The position numbers were made by a program, and so were the translations under genes. Below the pieces are notes generated by a model that ran no database searches, had not been told where the DNA came from, and was given only the letters and a program-made list of their open reading frames with translations. Below, one piece after another: positions 10,006-19,699 of a stretch of DNA of 64,000 nt. The stretch's first letter is position 1. Every line of letters begins with the position of its first letter. This DNA is from Palsa-504 sp963739615 (GTDB lineage Bacteria; Actinomycetota; Actinomycetes; Streptosporangiales; Streptosporangiaceae). The DNA is taken from assembly GCA_963739615.1 (NCBI GenBank), contig CAVUBD010000028.1:186001-250000 (forward strand), read 5' to 3'.

Positions 10006-10797
10006 ATGCCCATGGAGCTTGGCCTGCACGGCAGCCGCGCGCTGATCACCGGGGGAAGCAAGGGCATCGGCTTCGCTATCGCCGAGGCGCTCGCCGCCGA
10101 GGGAGTCGCGCTCGGGCTCATCGCCCGTGACGCCGCGGGCCTGGCGGTCGCGGCCGAGCGGCTGGCCGGCTGGGACGTGCCGGTGACGACCGCGGCGGCT
10201 GATGTCACGGACACGCCAGCGCTTGACCGCGCCGTGGACGCCATCGCGACGGCGCTCGGCGGCCTTGATCACCTGGTGGCCAACGCGGGCGGCACGGTCG
10301 GCACCGGCAACCTCACCAGCTCAGGCCCCGGCGAGTTCACCGCGACCTTCGCGCTCAACGCGGGCCACGCCGCGGAGCTGATCCGGGCCGGGCTGCCGCA
10401 CCTGCGGGCCGCGGGCGGGGGTTCGGTGGCGATCATCTCCTCGATTACAGGCCTGCGCCCGGCGCCGCGCACCGCCTACGCCGCCGCCAAGGCCGCGGAG
10501 ATCCACCTCGCCGCGACCGCCGCGCAGGAACTGGCCCCGGCCGGCATCCGCGTGAACGCGGTCAGCCCCGGTTCGATCATGTTCCCTGGCGGCGGCTGGG
10601 ACACGTTCGCCCGCGAGCACCGTGACGACTTCGACGCCTTCCTGGCCACCCAGTTCCCTCATCACCGCCTCGGCACCCCGCAGGAGGTCGCCAACGTGGT
10701 CGCCTTCCTGCTGTCCGAACGGGCGTCGTGGATCACCGGCGCGAACATCGTCGTCGACGGCGGCCAGCGCTACCCCAGCGCCCGCCGTTTCGACTGA
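10006..10797 (+). CDS. SDR-family oxidoreductase
   Basis: A 263-residue classical short-chain dehydrogenase: nucleotide-binding TGGSKGIG, the structural NAGG, catalytic Ser in IISSITG, YAAAK, and the C-terminal WITGANIVVDGGQRY. The cofactor is probably NADP(H) or NAD(H) and the substrate is unknown. GAGGA lies five bases before the ATG at 10006; a second ATG at 10012 is also possible. It converges with dinB. Confidence 0.9.
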   Translation: MPMELGLHGSRALITGGSKGIGFAIAEALAAEGVALGLIARDAAGLAVAAERLAGWDVPVTTAAADVTDTPALDRAVDAIATALGGLDHLVANAGGTVGTGNLTSSGPGEFTATFALNAGHAAELIRAGLPHLRAAGGGSVAIISSITGLRPAPRTAYAAAKAAEIHLAATAAQELAPAGIRVNAVSPGSIMFPGGGWDTFAREHRDDFDAFLATQFPHHRLGTPQEVANVVAFLLSERASWITGANIVVDGGQRYPSARRFD

Positions 10798-10886
10798 GGC
10801 TCATCCGCGCCGCCCGTCATCGCGAACGCCACCGGGCCGCGCGAAAACCGCTTGTATCACGGGCGGTGGTGATCGCCAAAGGCTAG

Positions 10887-11909
10887 TCAGGCCCCGAACT
10901 CCGCCCGCACTCCCAGCAGCCGCACCGGCCGCCGCCCGGTGAACCGCCCGAGCGCCGTCGCGGCGGCCTGCGCGATCACCGGGGCGTCCGAACTGGGGGA
11001 GGCCAGCGTCACCCCGTGCGTCTCGGTGATGAACGGCGCGTACCGCACCTTCACGATGACCCGTACGGCGGGCCGCGGCTCGGCGGCCAGGTCCACGGCC
11101 AGCAGCCCGGCGATCCGCGTCACCTCGGCCTGGACCTGGGCCCAGTCCGCGATGTTCTGCTGGAAGGTCTCCTCCCGCCCGTGGCCGCGGGCCACGTACG
11201 GGCTGTCGTCGACATCGGCGTCGCCGCGGCCGCGGCCGAGCAGCACCAGCCACGGCCCCGTCATCGGGCCGAACTCCGCCGCGAGCGCCTCCGGGTCAGC
11301 CGCCGCCAGGTCGCTGACCGTGCCGATGCCGAGCGCGGCGAGCTTCCTGGCCGTCTTGGCGCCGATGCCCCACAGCGCGTCGGTCGGCCGGTGGCCGAGG
11401 ACCTCGAACCAGTTCGCGTGCGTCAGCCGGAACACTCCGGCCGGCTTGCCGAACCCGGTGGCGATCTTGGCCTGCAGCTTGTTCTCCCCGATCCCTACCG
11501 TGCAGTCGAGCTGGGTCGCCTCCCGCACGCCGGCCGCCAGCGACCGGGCGAAATCTTCCGGGTCCGAAGTCTCCACCCCGAGGAACGCCTCGTCCCAGCC
11601 GAGCACCTCCACCACCGCGCCGGAGGCCCGCAGCACCGCCATCACCGATACCGACGCCTCGTCGTAGGCGGCCCGGTCCACCGGGAGGAAGACGGCACCG
11701 GGCAGCCGCCGCGCGGCCGTCCGCAGCGGCAGCCCGGAGTGCACTCCGTGCTCGCGGGCCTCGTAGGACGCCGTGCTCACCACGCCCCGCTTGGTCGGGT
11801 CGCCGTCCCCGCCCACCACGACCGGCCGCCCGCGCAGCTCAGGATGCCTCAGCACCTCGACCGCCGCGATGAACTGGTCCAGGTCCACATGCAGCACCCA
11901 CCGCGTCAC
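10887..11909 (-). CDS. dinB: DNA polymerase IV (Y-family translesion polymerase)
   Basis: A 340-residue Y-family polymerase. The N-terminal HVDLDQFIAAVE motif supplies the first metal-binding Asp, the palm motif WDEAFLGV the acidic pair (here W replaces the common S or L), and the helix-hairpin-helix LWGIGAKTARKLAALGIGT and little-finger domain follow. It copies damaged DNA and is often part of mutagenic repair. The start is GTG at 11909. There is no beta-clamp motif that I can identify with confidence at the C-terminus. Confidence 0.9.
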   Translation of the reverse strand: MTRWVLHVDLDQFIAAVEVLRHPELRGRPVVVGGDGDPTKRGVVSTASYEAREHGVHSGLPLRTAARRLPGAVFLPVDRAAYDEASVSVMAVLRASGAVVEVLGWDEAFLGVETSDPEDFARSLAAGVREATQLDCTVGIGENKLQAKIATGFGKPAGVFRLTHANWFEVLGHRPTDALWGIGAKTARKLAALGIGTVSDLAAADPEALAAEFGPMTGPWLVLLGRGRGDADVDDSPYVARGHGREETFQQNIADWAQVQAEVTRIAGLLAVDLAAEPRPAVRVIVKVRYAPFITETHGVTLASPSSDAPVIAQAAATALGRFTGRRPVRLLGVRAEFGA

Positions 11910-11951
11910 GCCCCACTCATACCCCGGCCGCCCGCACCTAACGGAGGCACT

Positions 11952-12119
11952 ATGCCCACCAATGCGTTCCGGGCACGCTCACGGTCCGGCCCGGCGAGCA
12001 ACAGCACCGGCTCGTCCCAGCTCCCTCCAGCGGACCGCCCGTCAGCCCAACAGGACTACAATCGACGCGTAGCCTCCCGGGGTTTGTCCGTTCCTGGTAT
12101 TCCCGCGGCCCGAACATGA
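11952..12119 (+). CDS. Possible 55-residue protein, unknown
   Basis: A short frame opening with ATG at 11952, five bases after a strong CGGAGG. The product is basic, Ser/Pro-rich and unlike anything I recognise. The good ribosome site is its only support; codon usage is not decisive. Confidence 0.25.
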   Translation: MPTNAFRARSRSGPASNSTGSSQLPPADRPSAQQDYNRRVASRGLSVPGIPAART

Positions 12120-12410
12120 TTCGGGCTGTTCACCCTAATTTGCGCCGAGGAGTAGATGACGTAAATCTGACTAGACTATGGCAATCGGCCGAATTCAATC
12201 TTCAGGCTAATAGGTGGTCGGCTTCTTTTTGCGCGCGGCCGTGACGCTAAATGGTGCGCATCCAGCCCCTCAGGTCAAGATCATTTTGTCACGTTTGTAT
12301 CACAGGACGGCGCGGCTGGTAGTCGGAGATGTTGTATCGCGATAACTTCTCGTAAAAGATCTTACGTTCTTCTAAATGTTTGTGATTCCGCCACTGATCG
12401 GAGGCTAGGT
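12120..12410. other. AT-rich intergenic leader of the fxs module
   Basis: Base composition falls sharply relative to both sides, marking the left edge of the accessory island. The region should hold the promoter of the fxsA-fxsB-hydroxylase operon; TTGTAT (12332-12337) about 17 bases before AAAGAT (12355-12360) is the only weak candidate. GGAGG (12400-12404) is the fxsA ribosome site. Confidence 0.4.
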
Positions 12411-12602
12411 GTGATGGATGGACTCTCGTCCGAGGAGCCGGGCCAGGGGGATGCCTCGCCGCTGATAGACCTTGGCCGGGTCTCCCTGGACGATGTGGCA
12501 CGGCTTGATGATTCCGTGCTTGTTCATTCACTCAACCGGATTCTCGGGGATGCAAAGAACCCGGACGAAGTCGTTCTCGCTAGTTTCAGTGCTGTCATAT
12601 AA
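12411..12602 (+). CDS. fxsA: FxsA-like RiPP precursor peptide with C-terminal FSAVI
   Basis: A 63-residue peptide (61-62 if the ATG at 12414 is used). It has the features of FxSxx-COOH precursors: acidic leader, LIDLGRVSLDDVARLDDSVLVHSL-type helix ahead of a variable stretch, and a core at the extreme C-terminus. The last five residues are F-S-A-V-I, so the Ser of the family signature F-x-S-x-x is Ala. In this family a radical SAM enzyme is known to crosslink the core Phe ring to the side chain two residues on, forming a three-residue cyclophane. GGAGG is six bases before GTG 12411. fxsB overlaps its end by 14 bases, implying coupled translation. Confidence 0.8.
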   Translation: MMDGLSSEEPGQGDASPLIDLGRVSLDDVARLDDSVLVHSLNRILGDAKNPDEVVLASFSAVI

Positions 12603-13794
12603 GTCTGCGGCCCATCCCTCCGAGGGCCTGCCCGATAACCTGCTGAATCAATGGCAACCTTTCCCCTTTCATCAGTTCATTCTTAAGGTGGCGGGCCGCT
12701 GTAACCTTAAATGTGATTACTGTTATATGTTCGAGATGGCTGACGATAGCTGGCGTGGACAGCCAAAGATAATGTCCGTGGAAACGGTATCCGCTATCAC
12801 GCGCCGCATCGCCGATCATGTCGAGGATCATCATCTATCGAACGTGCAGATTATTCTGCACGGCGGCGAGCCGCTGCTGGCCGGCCCGGGCTATATAGAT
12901 ACGATTGCCTCAACCCTGCGCGCTGCCATCGGTGCGACCGTTGATCTCCGGGTGCAGACCAACGGCACTTTAATGTCGGATTCGATGCTAGACGTCCTGG
13001 CCCTGCATAATGTCCGCGTCGGCGTCAGCCTAGACGGATCTCAGCAGGCCAACGACTTGCACAGGCGCTACGCGAGCGGCCGCGGCAGCTACCACGTGGT
13101 GGCCCGCTCGCTGCGCAAGCTGCGGGCACGCGCTCCCCACTTGCTGACCGGGATCCTGTGCACGATAGACCTCCGCAACGATCCGGTCGCAACCTACGAG
13201 GCACTTCAGGAATTCGAGCCGCCGCTCGTCGACTTCCTGCTGCCGCACGGCAACTGGAGCAGCCCTCCACCGGGTCGCGATCCGTCCGCGACCGATGCCC
13301 CCTACGGCACGTGGCTCGCCAAGGTATTCGATCACTGGTACTCGCTTTCGCCGCAACGCTGCCAGGTGAGGATGTTCAGCGAGATTATCCACGCGATGCT
13401 CGGGGGACAGGCCGCCGTGGAAACGGTCGGCCTCTCTCCAGCCAGCCTCATCGTTATTGACGCCGACGGCACTCTCGAGCAGGTTGACACGCTCAGGTCG
13501 GCCTACGGGGGGGCGATTGACACCGGCTTGAATGTGCACACGCACGATTTGAATGCCGCGATATTGCATCCGGCTATCGTGGCGCGTCAGCGCGGCCGGA
13601 ATGGACTCTCTGCTACCTGTAAGAGTTGCGCGCTCCATGCGGTCTGCGGGGGCGGGCTTTACGCCCATCGCTACCGGGCAGGCACCGGATTCATGAACCC
13701 TTCTGTCTTCTGCCTGGATCTCTCGCATCTGATCCGGCACATTTATCATCGGGTCAGCAATGACGTGGCCAGGCTCAGTGCGGGAGTTCTATGA
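12589..13794 (+). CDS. fxsB: FxsB-type radical SAM/SPASM peptide maturase
   Basis: About 401 residues. The radical SAM 4Fe-4S motif CX3CX2C is CNLKCDYC near residues 38-45, preceded by PFHQFILKV as in FxsB proteins. HGGEPLL and the VSLDG strand follow, and a SPASM-type cluster region near the C-terminus has CKSCALHAVC (344-353) and Cys 375. It should crosslink the FxsA core. The GTG at 12589 lies inside fxsA and gives a conventional N-terminus; an upstream in-frame ATG at 12472 would overlap nearly half of fxsA and is unlikely. Codon usage is much less GC-biased than in flanking genes, a sign of horizontal transfer. Confidence 0.92.
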   Translation: MLSYKSAAHPSEGLPDNLLNQWQPFPFHQFILKVAGRCNLKCDYCYMFEMADDSWRGQPKIMSVETVSAITRRIADHVEDHHLSNVQIILHGGEPLLAGPGYIDTIASTLRAAIGATVDLRVQTNGTLMSDSMLDVLALHNVRVGVSLDGSQQANDLHRRYASGRGSYHVVARSLRKLRARAPHLLTGILCTIDLRNDPVATYEALQEFEPPLVDFLLPHGNWSSPPPGRDPSATDAPYGTWLAKVFDHWYSLSPQRCQVRMFSEIIHAMLGGQAAVETVGLSPASLIVIDADGTLEQVDTLRSAYGGAIDTGLNVHTHDLNAAILHPAIVARQRGRNGLSATCKSCALHAVCGGGLYAHRYRAGTGFMNPSVFCLDLSHLIRHIYHRVSNDVARLSAGVL

Positions 13795-15545
13795 CCGCGG
13801 CAGGCGGGATGCCCGGTCTCAAGCTCACTGGCGCGGATCTTACCGCCTTGGTATACGGCGGCGAAACCCAGCGACTACCGCTAGAGAAGGTGTATGCAGG
13901 TCAGCTGAGTAAGCATAAGCTCTTGATCTGTGCCGTCGTGCGCTTTGGTGCACGCGCCGTGCCCGTGGCCGGGCCTGCCCTTCACGAGCACTATGACTTG
14001 CTGACGGCGGTTGAGCGGAGAGCGCCGGATACCGTTACCGCTGTCCTTCGCCATCCTCACGTGGGCGCCTGGGCGGCGCGGTGCGTGCGCCGCATTTCCA
14101 AGGATCCCGGCTCGGCGGCGGCCGACCTCGATTACCTCGGGGCCATCGCCGCCAGCGCGGCGGTCCGGGCCGGGTATGCGTGCTCCGTCACCCTCAGGCT
14201 CCGGAACGGGATCCTGATGCTGCCCACGCTCGGCCGCGCGTTCCTGGCCGGCCAGGAAGCCACGATCACTGTCTCCGGGCCTGCCGCGGCGATCGTGACG
14301 GTAGGCGATCATACGATGACGCTCTCGTCCGACCCGGGTGCCCATGCTTCCGGCTGGCAGGCGGCGCGCATTCTGACCATGGGAGATCGCCCGCTGTTTC
14401 TTGACGACCTGGATCCGAACCGGAGCTACGATCCCTATCCGCTGCCCGAACGGCTCGACGCGCGTGACGTCGCTCGCTGGCAGCATGCGCTCGACGATGC
14501 CTGGCGGCTGCTCGCCGAATACCACCCCGGGTACGCGGTGGCGCTGCGTGACGGGCTGAGGTCGCTGGTACCCATCGGGCAGCGAGCCGACGACAGGAAC
14601 GTGTCGGCCACGTCGGGCGACGCCTTCGGCGCGGTCGCCGCGTCGATGCCGTCGGACGGCGCGGCTCTCGCGGTCGCGCTCATGCATGAGTTCCAGCACG
14701 CCAAGCTGTGTGCCATTAACGATCTTGAGCCGCTCTTCGACCGTCATGCCAGATATCTCTTCTATGCACCGTGGCGTCCCGATCCGAGGCCGGCCTGCGC
14801 GCTCCTGCACGGCATTTTCGCGCACATGGCCGTCGCGGACTTCTGGCGGGTTCACCGCCGCGTCACCCCGGACCAGGAGCGGATGGTCGCCAACATCGAG
14901 TTTGCCCGCTGGCTGCGGCAGACACACCACGCGGCCACGCTGCTAGACGGGCACGATGCCCTGACGGGCGCCGGGCGCCAGCTGCTGGCGCAGGTGCGGG
15001 CACGGTTGACTGACTGGCTGGGGGAGCCGGTGCCCGGGCCGGCCCTGAAACTGGCGGAAGAAGCCTCAGCCGATCATCTGACCTGCTGGCGGATGCGCAA
15101 CCTCGGGCCAGATCCCGGCGACATCGACCGGCTGGCCCGAGACTGGCGTGCGGGCCGGCCGGGACACGGCGTCGTACGGACCCGGGTACGCGAGCACCCG
15201 CTGACGGCCGACCACAACATCCGGACCGACCTGCTTTACCTGCGACTGCGTGATCCCGCGCGATTCGAGACAGCCAGCACCGCCGATGCGGCTTACGCCC
15301 GGGGTGATCACGCGCTGGCCGCTCGCGGTTACCTGGACGAGATCAGGACGGATCCGGCCCGGCTGCACGCCTGGACCGGCCTCGGCCTCACAACTGATCC
15401 GCGAGGCACCCTGAGTCGCTGCCCGGAAGTGGCGTACGCGCTGAACGACCGGATAACGCAGCTGTCGGAGACTCCCGCCGACCCGTTGCGCCTGGCCGAC
15501 TGGCTGGACCGCGTCTCAACCTGCGACCTGGGGGTTCAGGTGTAG
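13791..15545 (+). CDS. HExxH-type peptide beta-hydroxylase (alpha-ketoglutarate/iron family)
   Basis: A 584-residue protein with the HEXXH motif HEFQH at 299-303, followed by KLCAINDLEPLFDRHARYLFYAPWRPDPRP, the pattern of the HEXXH-motif family that accompanies FxsB enzymes. Recent work names these alpha-ketoglutarate-dependent peptide beta-hydroxylases rather than proteases. The N-terminal ~250 residues are a variable recognition region and the C-terminus is helical. The ATG overlaps the fxsB stop (ATGA), so the peptide, cyclophane enzyme and hydroxylase form one operon. It converges on fxsT, overlapping its 3' end by 10 bases. Which residue of FxsA it modifies is unknown. Confidence 0.85.
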   Translation: MTAAGGMPGLKLTGADLTALVYGGETQRLPLEKVYAGQLSKHKLLICAVVRFGARAVPVAGPALHEHYDLLTAVERRAPDTVTAVLRHPHVGAWAARCVRRISKDPGSAAADLDYLGAIAASAAVRAGYACSVTLRLRNGILMLPTLGRAFLAGQEATITVSGPAAAIVTVGDHTMTLSSDPGAHASGWQAARILTMGDRPLFLDDLDPNRSYDPYPLPERLDARDVARWQHALDDAWRLLAEYHPGYAVALRDGLRSLVPIGQRADDRNVSATSGDAFGAVAASMPSDGAALAVALMHEFQHAKLCAINDLEPLFDRHARYLFYAPWRPDPRPACALLHGIFAHMAVADFWRVHRRVTPDQERMVANIEFARWLRQTHHAATLLDGHDALTGAGRQLLAQVRARLTDWLGEPVPGPALKLAEEASADHLTCWRMRNLGPDPGDIDRLARDWRAGRPGHGVVRTRVREHPLTADHNIRTDLLYLRLRDPARFETASTADAAYARGDHALAARGYLDEIRTDPARLHAWTGLGLTTDPRGTLSRCPEVAYALNDRITQLSETPADPLRLADWLDRVSTCDLGVQV

Positions 15546-18500
15546 GGCGCGTCGGTGCTGCACTCGCTGCGGACGGTCAGCGTGCGGCCTGCGACCGCCT
15601 CGGGATGCATGGGGCCGAGTGCCTCGGCGTACCGGTCCATGGTCACCTCGGCCAGGCGGTCGGCGTCGTCATGCTGGCCGGTGGCGTGCAGATCCTGTAC
15701 CAGGTTCACCGCGCAGGACAGCGTGTAAGGATGCAAGGCGCCGAGGACCCTCTTGAACGACGCGTATGTCGCCTCGAGCAGCTCCGTGGCCGCCGCCACC
15801 TCGCCGCTGGCACTCAGGTCATTCGCGTGCGTGGTCGCCGCCGACAGCGTGTAGGGGTGGTCTCTGCCGAGCGTACGACGGAATTCGTTAAAGGAATGCT
15901 CAGACAGGCTCCTTGCCTCGACCAGCCGCTTGGACTGCCGCAGCACGATCGCGTAGTTGTTTTCTGCCGAGAGCGTGAATGGATGGTTCACCCCGAGCAG
16001 CCCCCGGTACTGCTCGAGGGTCTCCGCCGCCAGCCTCGCGGCCACGCCGAGGTCTCCGTTAATACGCAGGTCGTTGACCAGGTTGTCGGCTGCTGACAAT
16101 GTGGCCGGATGGGTAGGGCCGAGTCGGCTCTGATACGCGGCATATGCCTGTTCGCTTAGCCGCAGCGCCTCGCCGTAGGCTCCCGCCTTACGACAGGCTA
16201 CTGCGAGTTGCTTCGCTGCGCGCAGCGTGCTCGGATGGGTCTCTCCCAGGGTAGTGACATAACGGCCGAGGGTATCCTCAAGCTGATTCTTCGCCTCCCG
16301 GTAGTGCCCCGCCTCACACAGGTCGCGGGCATAACCGTCTTCGGACTGGAGAGTAAACGGGTTCTCCTCGCCGAGCACCCGGCGACGTGCCTGCAAAACC
16401 CCTTCATCGAGGTCGGCCGCCTTATCATAATCACCGATGAGGAAGTAGTCGAGCGCGAGGTTGTTCGCCGACATAAGAGTGCGCGGATGTTCGGCCCCGA
16501 AGACGCGGGTGTGACGTTCGTGTAGATCCCGGTCGAGATCCAGGGCCTGCCTGAACTGGCCGAGGCCCCGATAGGTGCCGCCGACGATGTTGCCCGCGCT
16601 GAGCGCCTCTTCGTCGTCGTCGCTATAGATCTCGCGCAATTTCTCATAACATGCCACGCTTCTGTCCTTGGCCTGGCCATCTTGACCGAGCGCCCGCAGG
16701 ATCGTGGCCAGGTGCCTGACCAGTACGAGGGTAGCCTGATCGTCAGCGAAGAGCTGCTCCCAGTGGCGCAGCGCCGTCTCCGCGAAGTTCTGTCCCGCCT
16801 CGTAGCTGCCCCGGACATAGAGATAGCGGGTCAGGTTGAGGACCATTTCGCGCACTTCCCGGTGGGTACATTCCACCGACCCGCTCGGCTCGACGTGCGG
16901 CCACAGGTCACGATAGCGTTCCCAGTTGTCGGGTACATCGGGGTCGCCCGGATCGGCGGCGGCAATCAGCATATGTGCTTGGTGCCGCACCATTTCGCGT
17001 TCCTCATCGCCGGAAAGCTGCTCGCGCAGCACAAGCTGCGTGAGCCGGTGCAGCTGAAGCCGGTTATTCCCGTAATCCACCTGGGCGAGCGCATATTTCT
17101 TGATCTCACGGATAATGCGATCGCGTTCCCGGTTGCTGCTGAGCGCCGTGCGCAGCCGCGCTGGGAGTGCCTGCACGAACCGGCCGACGGAAAGGACATT
17201 CCAGGGAATGGGTTCGGGTGCGAAGTAGGCACACAACTCGAGCAGCCGGACGACCTCGGGTTGCGTCTCCCTGAGCCGGTCGAGGGCCAGGCTCCAGGTC
17301 ACCGCGACCGCCAGCGGGTAGTCCGTGCGCAGCGCCCCGGCGCGCACCGCCTCCACATCCTGAAGGCGCGCCAGCCGCTCGTCGAACAGACCGAGGTAGT
17401 CGCTGGCCGGCGTGTGCGTCTCCACCTGCCATGCCGCCGCCTGCTCCAACGCCAGCGGCAGATCGTCGAGGCGCTCGGCGAGCTGGTCAGCATCTTCCCT
17501 GCGGATATCAGAAAGGCGACCGCCGAGGAAGGCGATACTCTCCTCTCTGCGGAACACATTGACCTCTACGACCTGGGCTATCCCGGCCCAGACGTCGCTT
17601 CGTGAGGTCACGATGATGTGCCCGGACCCGATCCGCAAGAACTCGTCGATGTCTTCCGACGTATTGACGTTATCGAAAACGAGCAGCCACCGGTCGTAAG
17701 GCTGTCTGCGGCGCAGCGCCGTCACGACTTCACGGACCGCGTTGTCGGCGGGAAGCGCAGGAAGGTTCATCCGCTTGGCGAGGTCGGCGATCGTCGTCCG
17801 CACGATGGCAGGCTGCTCGGCGGAGATCCAGCAGACCAGGTTGTACTCCTGCTGGTACCGGTGTACGTACTCGATGGCCAGGTGTGTCTTGCCGACACCG
17901 CCGTAACCATGCAGCGCATGCGGAACCAGGGCCGTCGGTTTCCCGGTGAGCCGCTCGTGGATGTCGAGTAGGAGGTCTTCGCGACCGGTGAAATAAGGAT
18001 TCTGCGGCGGAACGCCGATCAGGATGGCTGACTCGTCGCCGCGCCGCTCCCAGCCGGCGCGATCACTTGGCGGATAGGACACTTCGTCTCCTCGGACGGG
18101 TTGAGCAATGCGAGAAGGATGGTCTGCTGAGGTGGCTGACCGCGATCCGAATCGCGCCGCCGCCCGTCTTTTGGAGGCTTTCGCCGAGTCGTCCGGCGGC
18201 TGCGGCTCCGCGGCCGCGGCCTGCGTTCTCGCGCTGAACTCGGCGGTAGGGATTCGTTCGAGCTGGCTCTGTAGGCTTTGGGCCACGGCGGTATAGGTGC
18301 CGCCCAGCCCGCTCAGCGCGCTCCTCGCGATGCTGGCGAAACGCCGGTCAAGCTGCACCAGAGCCGCCAGGCTCGCATCGTCGGGGACATCGAACAGCGT
18401 CACGGCGTCGATCGGTCTTCCCGACCGGTTAGCCAGGTGGCGGGTCACCAGCCGCAGCACCGACAACCCCGTGCTTCGCTGCACCGACGAGCGCAGCAGA

Positions 18501-19699
18501 TCGTCGACCCCGCGGTGAAACTCATAGAGAACGGGCGCATCGCCGACGGCTACCGGGCTCGCCGGATCGCGGGCCTGGGTGAGAAGGCCGCCGAAGAGCA
18601 CCTCGGCCAGGTGGCTGGTCGAGGAAGACGGCAGCATCATGTCTTGAACGAAGCGGATGGCCGGGAGCGTCAGCGGCGCGAAGGCCAGGTAGCCGGCCAG
18701 CTGAAATGCCTCATGCGACGCGGCGGCGCGAAATCGGGTCACCCGTGCCCGGGCCGATATCGGTGTTTCGGCGTCGGGCTGCGACGGGATCGTGCGCCCG
18801 GTGAACATGGCCGGAACATCCGCCCACTCGGCGACGCCGCGAACGATCTGCGCCCAGCGCTTGAGCCAGCGCCCGTCGATCCTCAGAACCGGGATGGGGA
18901 CGCCATCGGTAGCGGAAGGCTGTTCGCCGTAGGCATGACGGAAGCCCGGACCGGGATCAGCGACGTGCCGGTAACGGACACCGAAGCGGTCGTTTTCCAT
19001 CGCAGGCTCGCGGGCCTGGATTTGCACTGAGGCCACGAGCGGCGCGCAGCGTGGCCAGAGCCGCTGCGGGAACATCTGCACGACCGACACGTGACTGGAG
19101 CGAGCCCAGCGTTCAAGCAACTGGCCGGCCCGCAGGTCGCGCCAGGCCGCACCGACGCAATCGGTCACGACGAGGATGACCCGGCGCCTGGCCGGGTCGA
19201 GGAGATCCTCCGGGTTGCGCGCCACCGACTGCAGCGGCGGCTCGCGGTCGCGCAGCACGAAGGATTCCCCGGCTGACGTATCCGTGTCCAGCCACCAGGC
19301 GTGCACGTGCCTGAAGACGCCCGCGGACTTGATCGCGGCCCGGAATTCGTGCACCGCATCCTGCCATATCGCCATCGAGGAACTAGCGTCGACGACGAGC
19401 GCCAGGTCGAGCCAGGGTTCAGCGGCTGATCGCAAGGCGGGCAGCGATACGCCGCCAGCTGCGGGTTCTGCCCAGGCGGACTCGCCGGAACTGGCCGCGC
19501 CCGGTGGTGGCAGTACATACCTGAGATCGCTTAAAGCCGGGGCGAGGTCCAGTTCCGCCTGGGCCCGGGGACGCCTCACGTCACGTGATCGCAACAGGTC
19601 ACCTATGGCCCGCCCGTGCCGGAAGCTCCTGCTGTTCACCAGGGAGCCACTTACCGCGGGACCGTCCCTGCTGTCGGCCATCAGCGTCCTCTCGGTCAC
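15536..19699 (-). CDS. fxsT: FxsT: SAV_2336-like, NB-ARC and tetratricopeptide protein
   Basis: 1387 residues in three parts. Residues ~50-480 form a SAV_2336-related domain with a von Willebrand-like core (LALVVDASSSMAIW near 99-112, VILVVTDCVGAAWRDLR). Residues ~555-890 form an NB-ARC/STAND NTPase: Walker A GYGGVGKTH (598-606), Walker B WLLVFDNV (671-678), TSR (698-700) and LPLALEQAA. Residues ~900-1370 hold repeated TPR_12-type units (HP.TL.A..NLA). This is the architecture of the TPR protein of FxSxx-COOH systems and of plant-like immune STAND switches. The start is GTG 19699, which overlaps the upstream stop (GTGA); ATG 19681 is an alternative. Confidence 0.9.
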   Translation of the reverse strand: MTERTLMADSRDGPAVSGSLVNSRSFRHGRAIGDLLRSRDVRRPRAQAELDLAPALSDLRYVLPPPGAASSGESAWAEPAAGGVSLPALRSAAEPWLDLALVVDASSSMAIWQDAVHEFRAAIKSAGVFRHVHAWWLDTDTSAGESFVLRDREPPLQSVARNPEDLLDPARRRVILVVTDCVGAAWRDLRAGQLLERWARSSHVSVVQMFPQRLWPRCAPLVASVQIQAREPAMENDRFGVRYRHVADPGPGFRHAYGEQPSATDGVPIPVLRIDGRWLKRWAQIVRGVAEWADVPAMFTGRTIPSQPDAETPISARARVTRFRAAASHEAFQLAGYLAFAPLTLPAIRFVQDMMLPSSSTSHLAEVLFGGLLTQARDPASPVAVGDAPVLYEFHRGVDDLLRSSVQRSTGLSVLRLVTRHLANRSGRPIDAVTLFDVPDDASLAALVQLDRRFASIARSALSGLGGTYTAVAQSLQSQLERIPTAEFSARTQAAAAEPQPPDDSAKASKRRAAARFGSRSATSADHPSRIAQPVRGDEVSYPPSDRAGWERRGDESAILIGVPPQNPYFTGREDLLLDIHERLTGKPTALVPHALHGYGGVGKTHLAIEYVHRYQQEYNLVCWISAEQPAIVRTTIADLAKRMNLPALPADNAVREVVTALRRRQPYDRWLLVFDNVNTSEDIDEFLRIGSGHIIVTSRSDVWAGIAQVVEVNVFRREESIAFLGGRLSDIRREDADQLAERLDDLPLALEQAAAWQVETHTPASDYLGLFDERLARLQDVEAVRAGALRTDYPLAVAVTWSLALDRLRETQPEVVRLLELCAYFAPEPIPWNVLSVGRFVQALPARLRTALSSNRERDRIIREIKKYALAQVDYGNNRLQLHRLTQLVLREQLSGDEEREMVRHQAHMLIAAADPGDPDVPDNWERYRDLWPHVEPSGSVECTHREVREMVLNLTRYLYVRGSYEAGQNFAETALRHWEQLFADDQATLVLVRHLATILRALGQDGQAKDRSVACYEKLREIYSDDDEEALSAGNIVGGTYRGLGQFRQALDLDRDLHERHTRVFGAEHPRTLMSANNLALDYFLIGDYDKAADLDEGVLQARRRVLGEENPFTLQSEDGYARDLCEAGHYREAKNQLEDTLGRYVTTLGETHPSTLRAAKQLAVACRKAGAYGEALRLSEQAYAAYQSRLGPTHPATLSAADNLVNDLRINGDLGVAARLAAETLEQYRGLLGVNHPFTLSAENNYAIVLRQSKRLVEARSLSEHSFNEFRRTLGRDHPYTLSAATTHANDLSASGEVAAATELLEATYASFKRVLGALHPYTLSCAVNLVQDLHATGQHDDADRLAEVTMDRYAEALGPMHPEAVAGRTLTVRSECSTDAPYT

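Noticed and set aside
12472..12588. Upstream start for fxsB
   Set aside because: It would overlap most of fxsA and adds residues unlike any FxsB; GTG 12589 gives the usual N-terminus.
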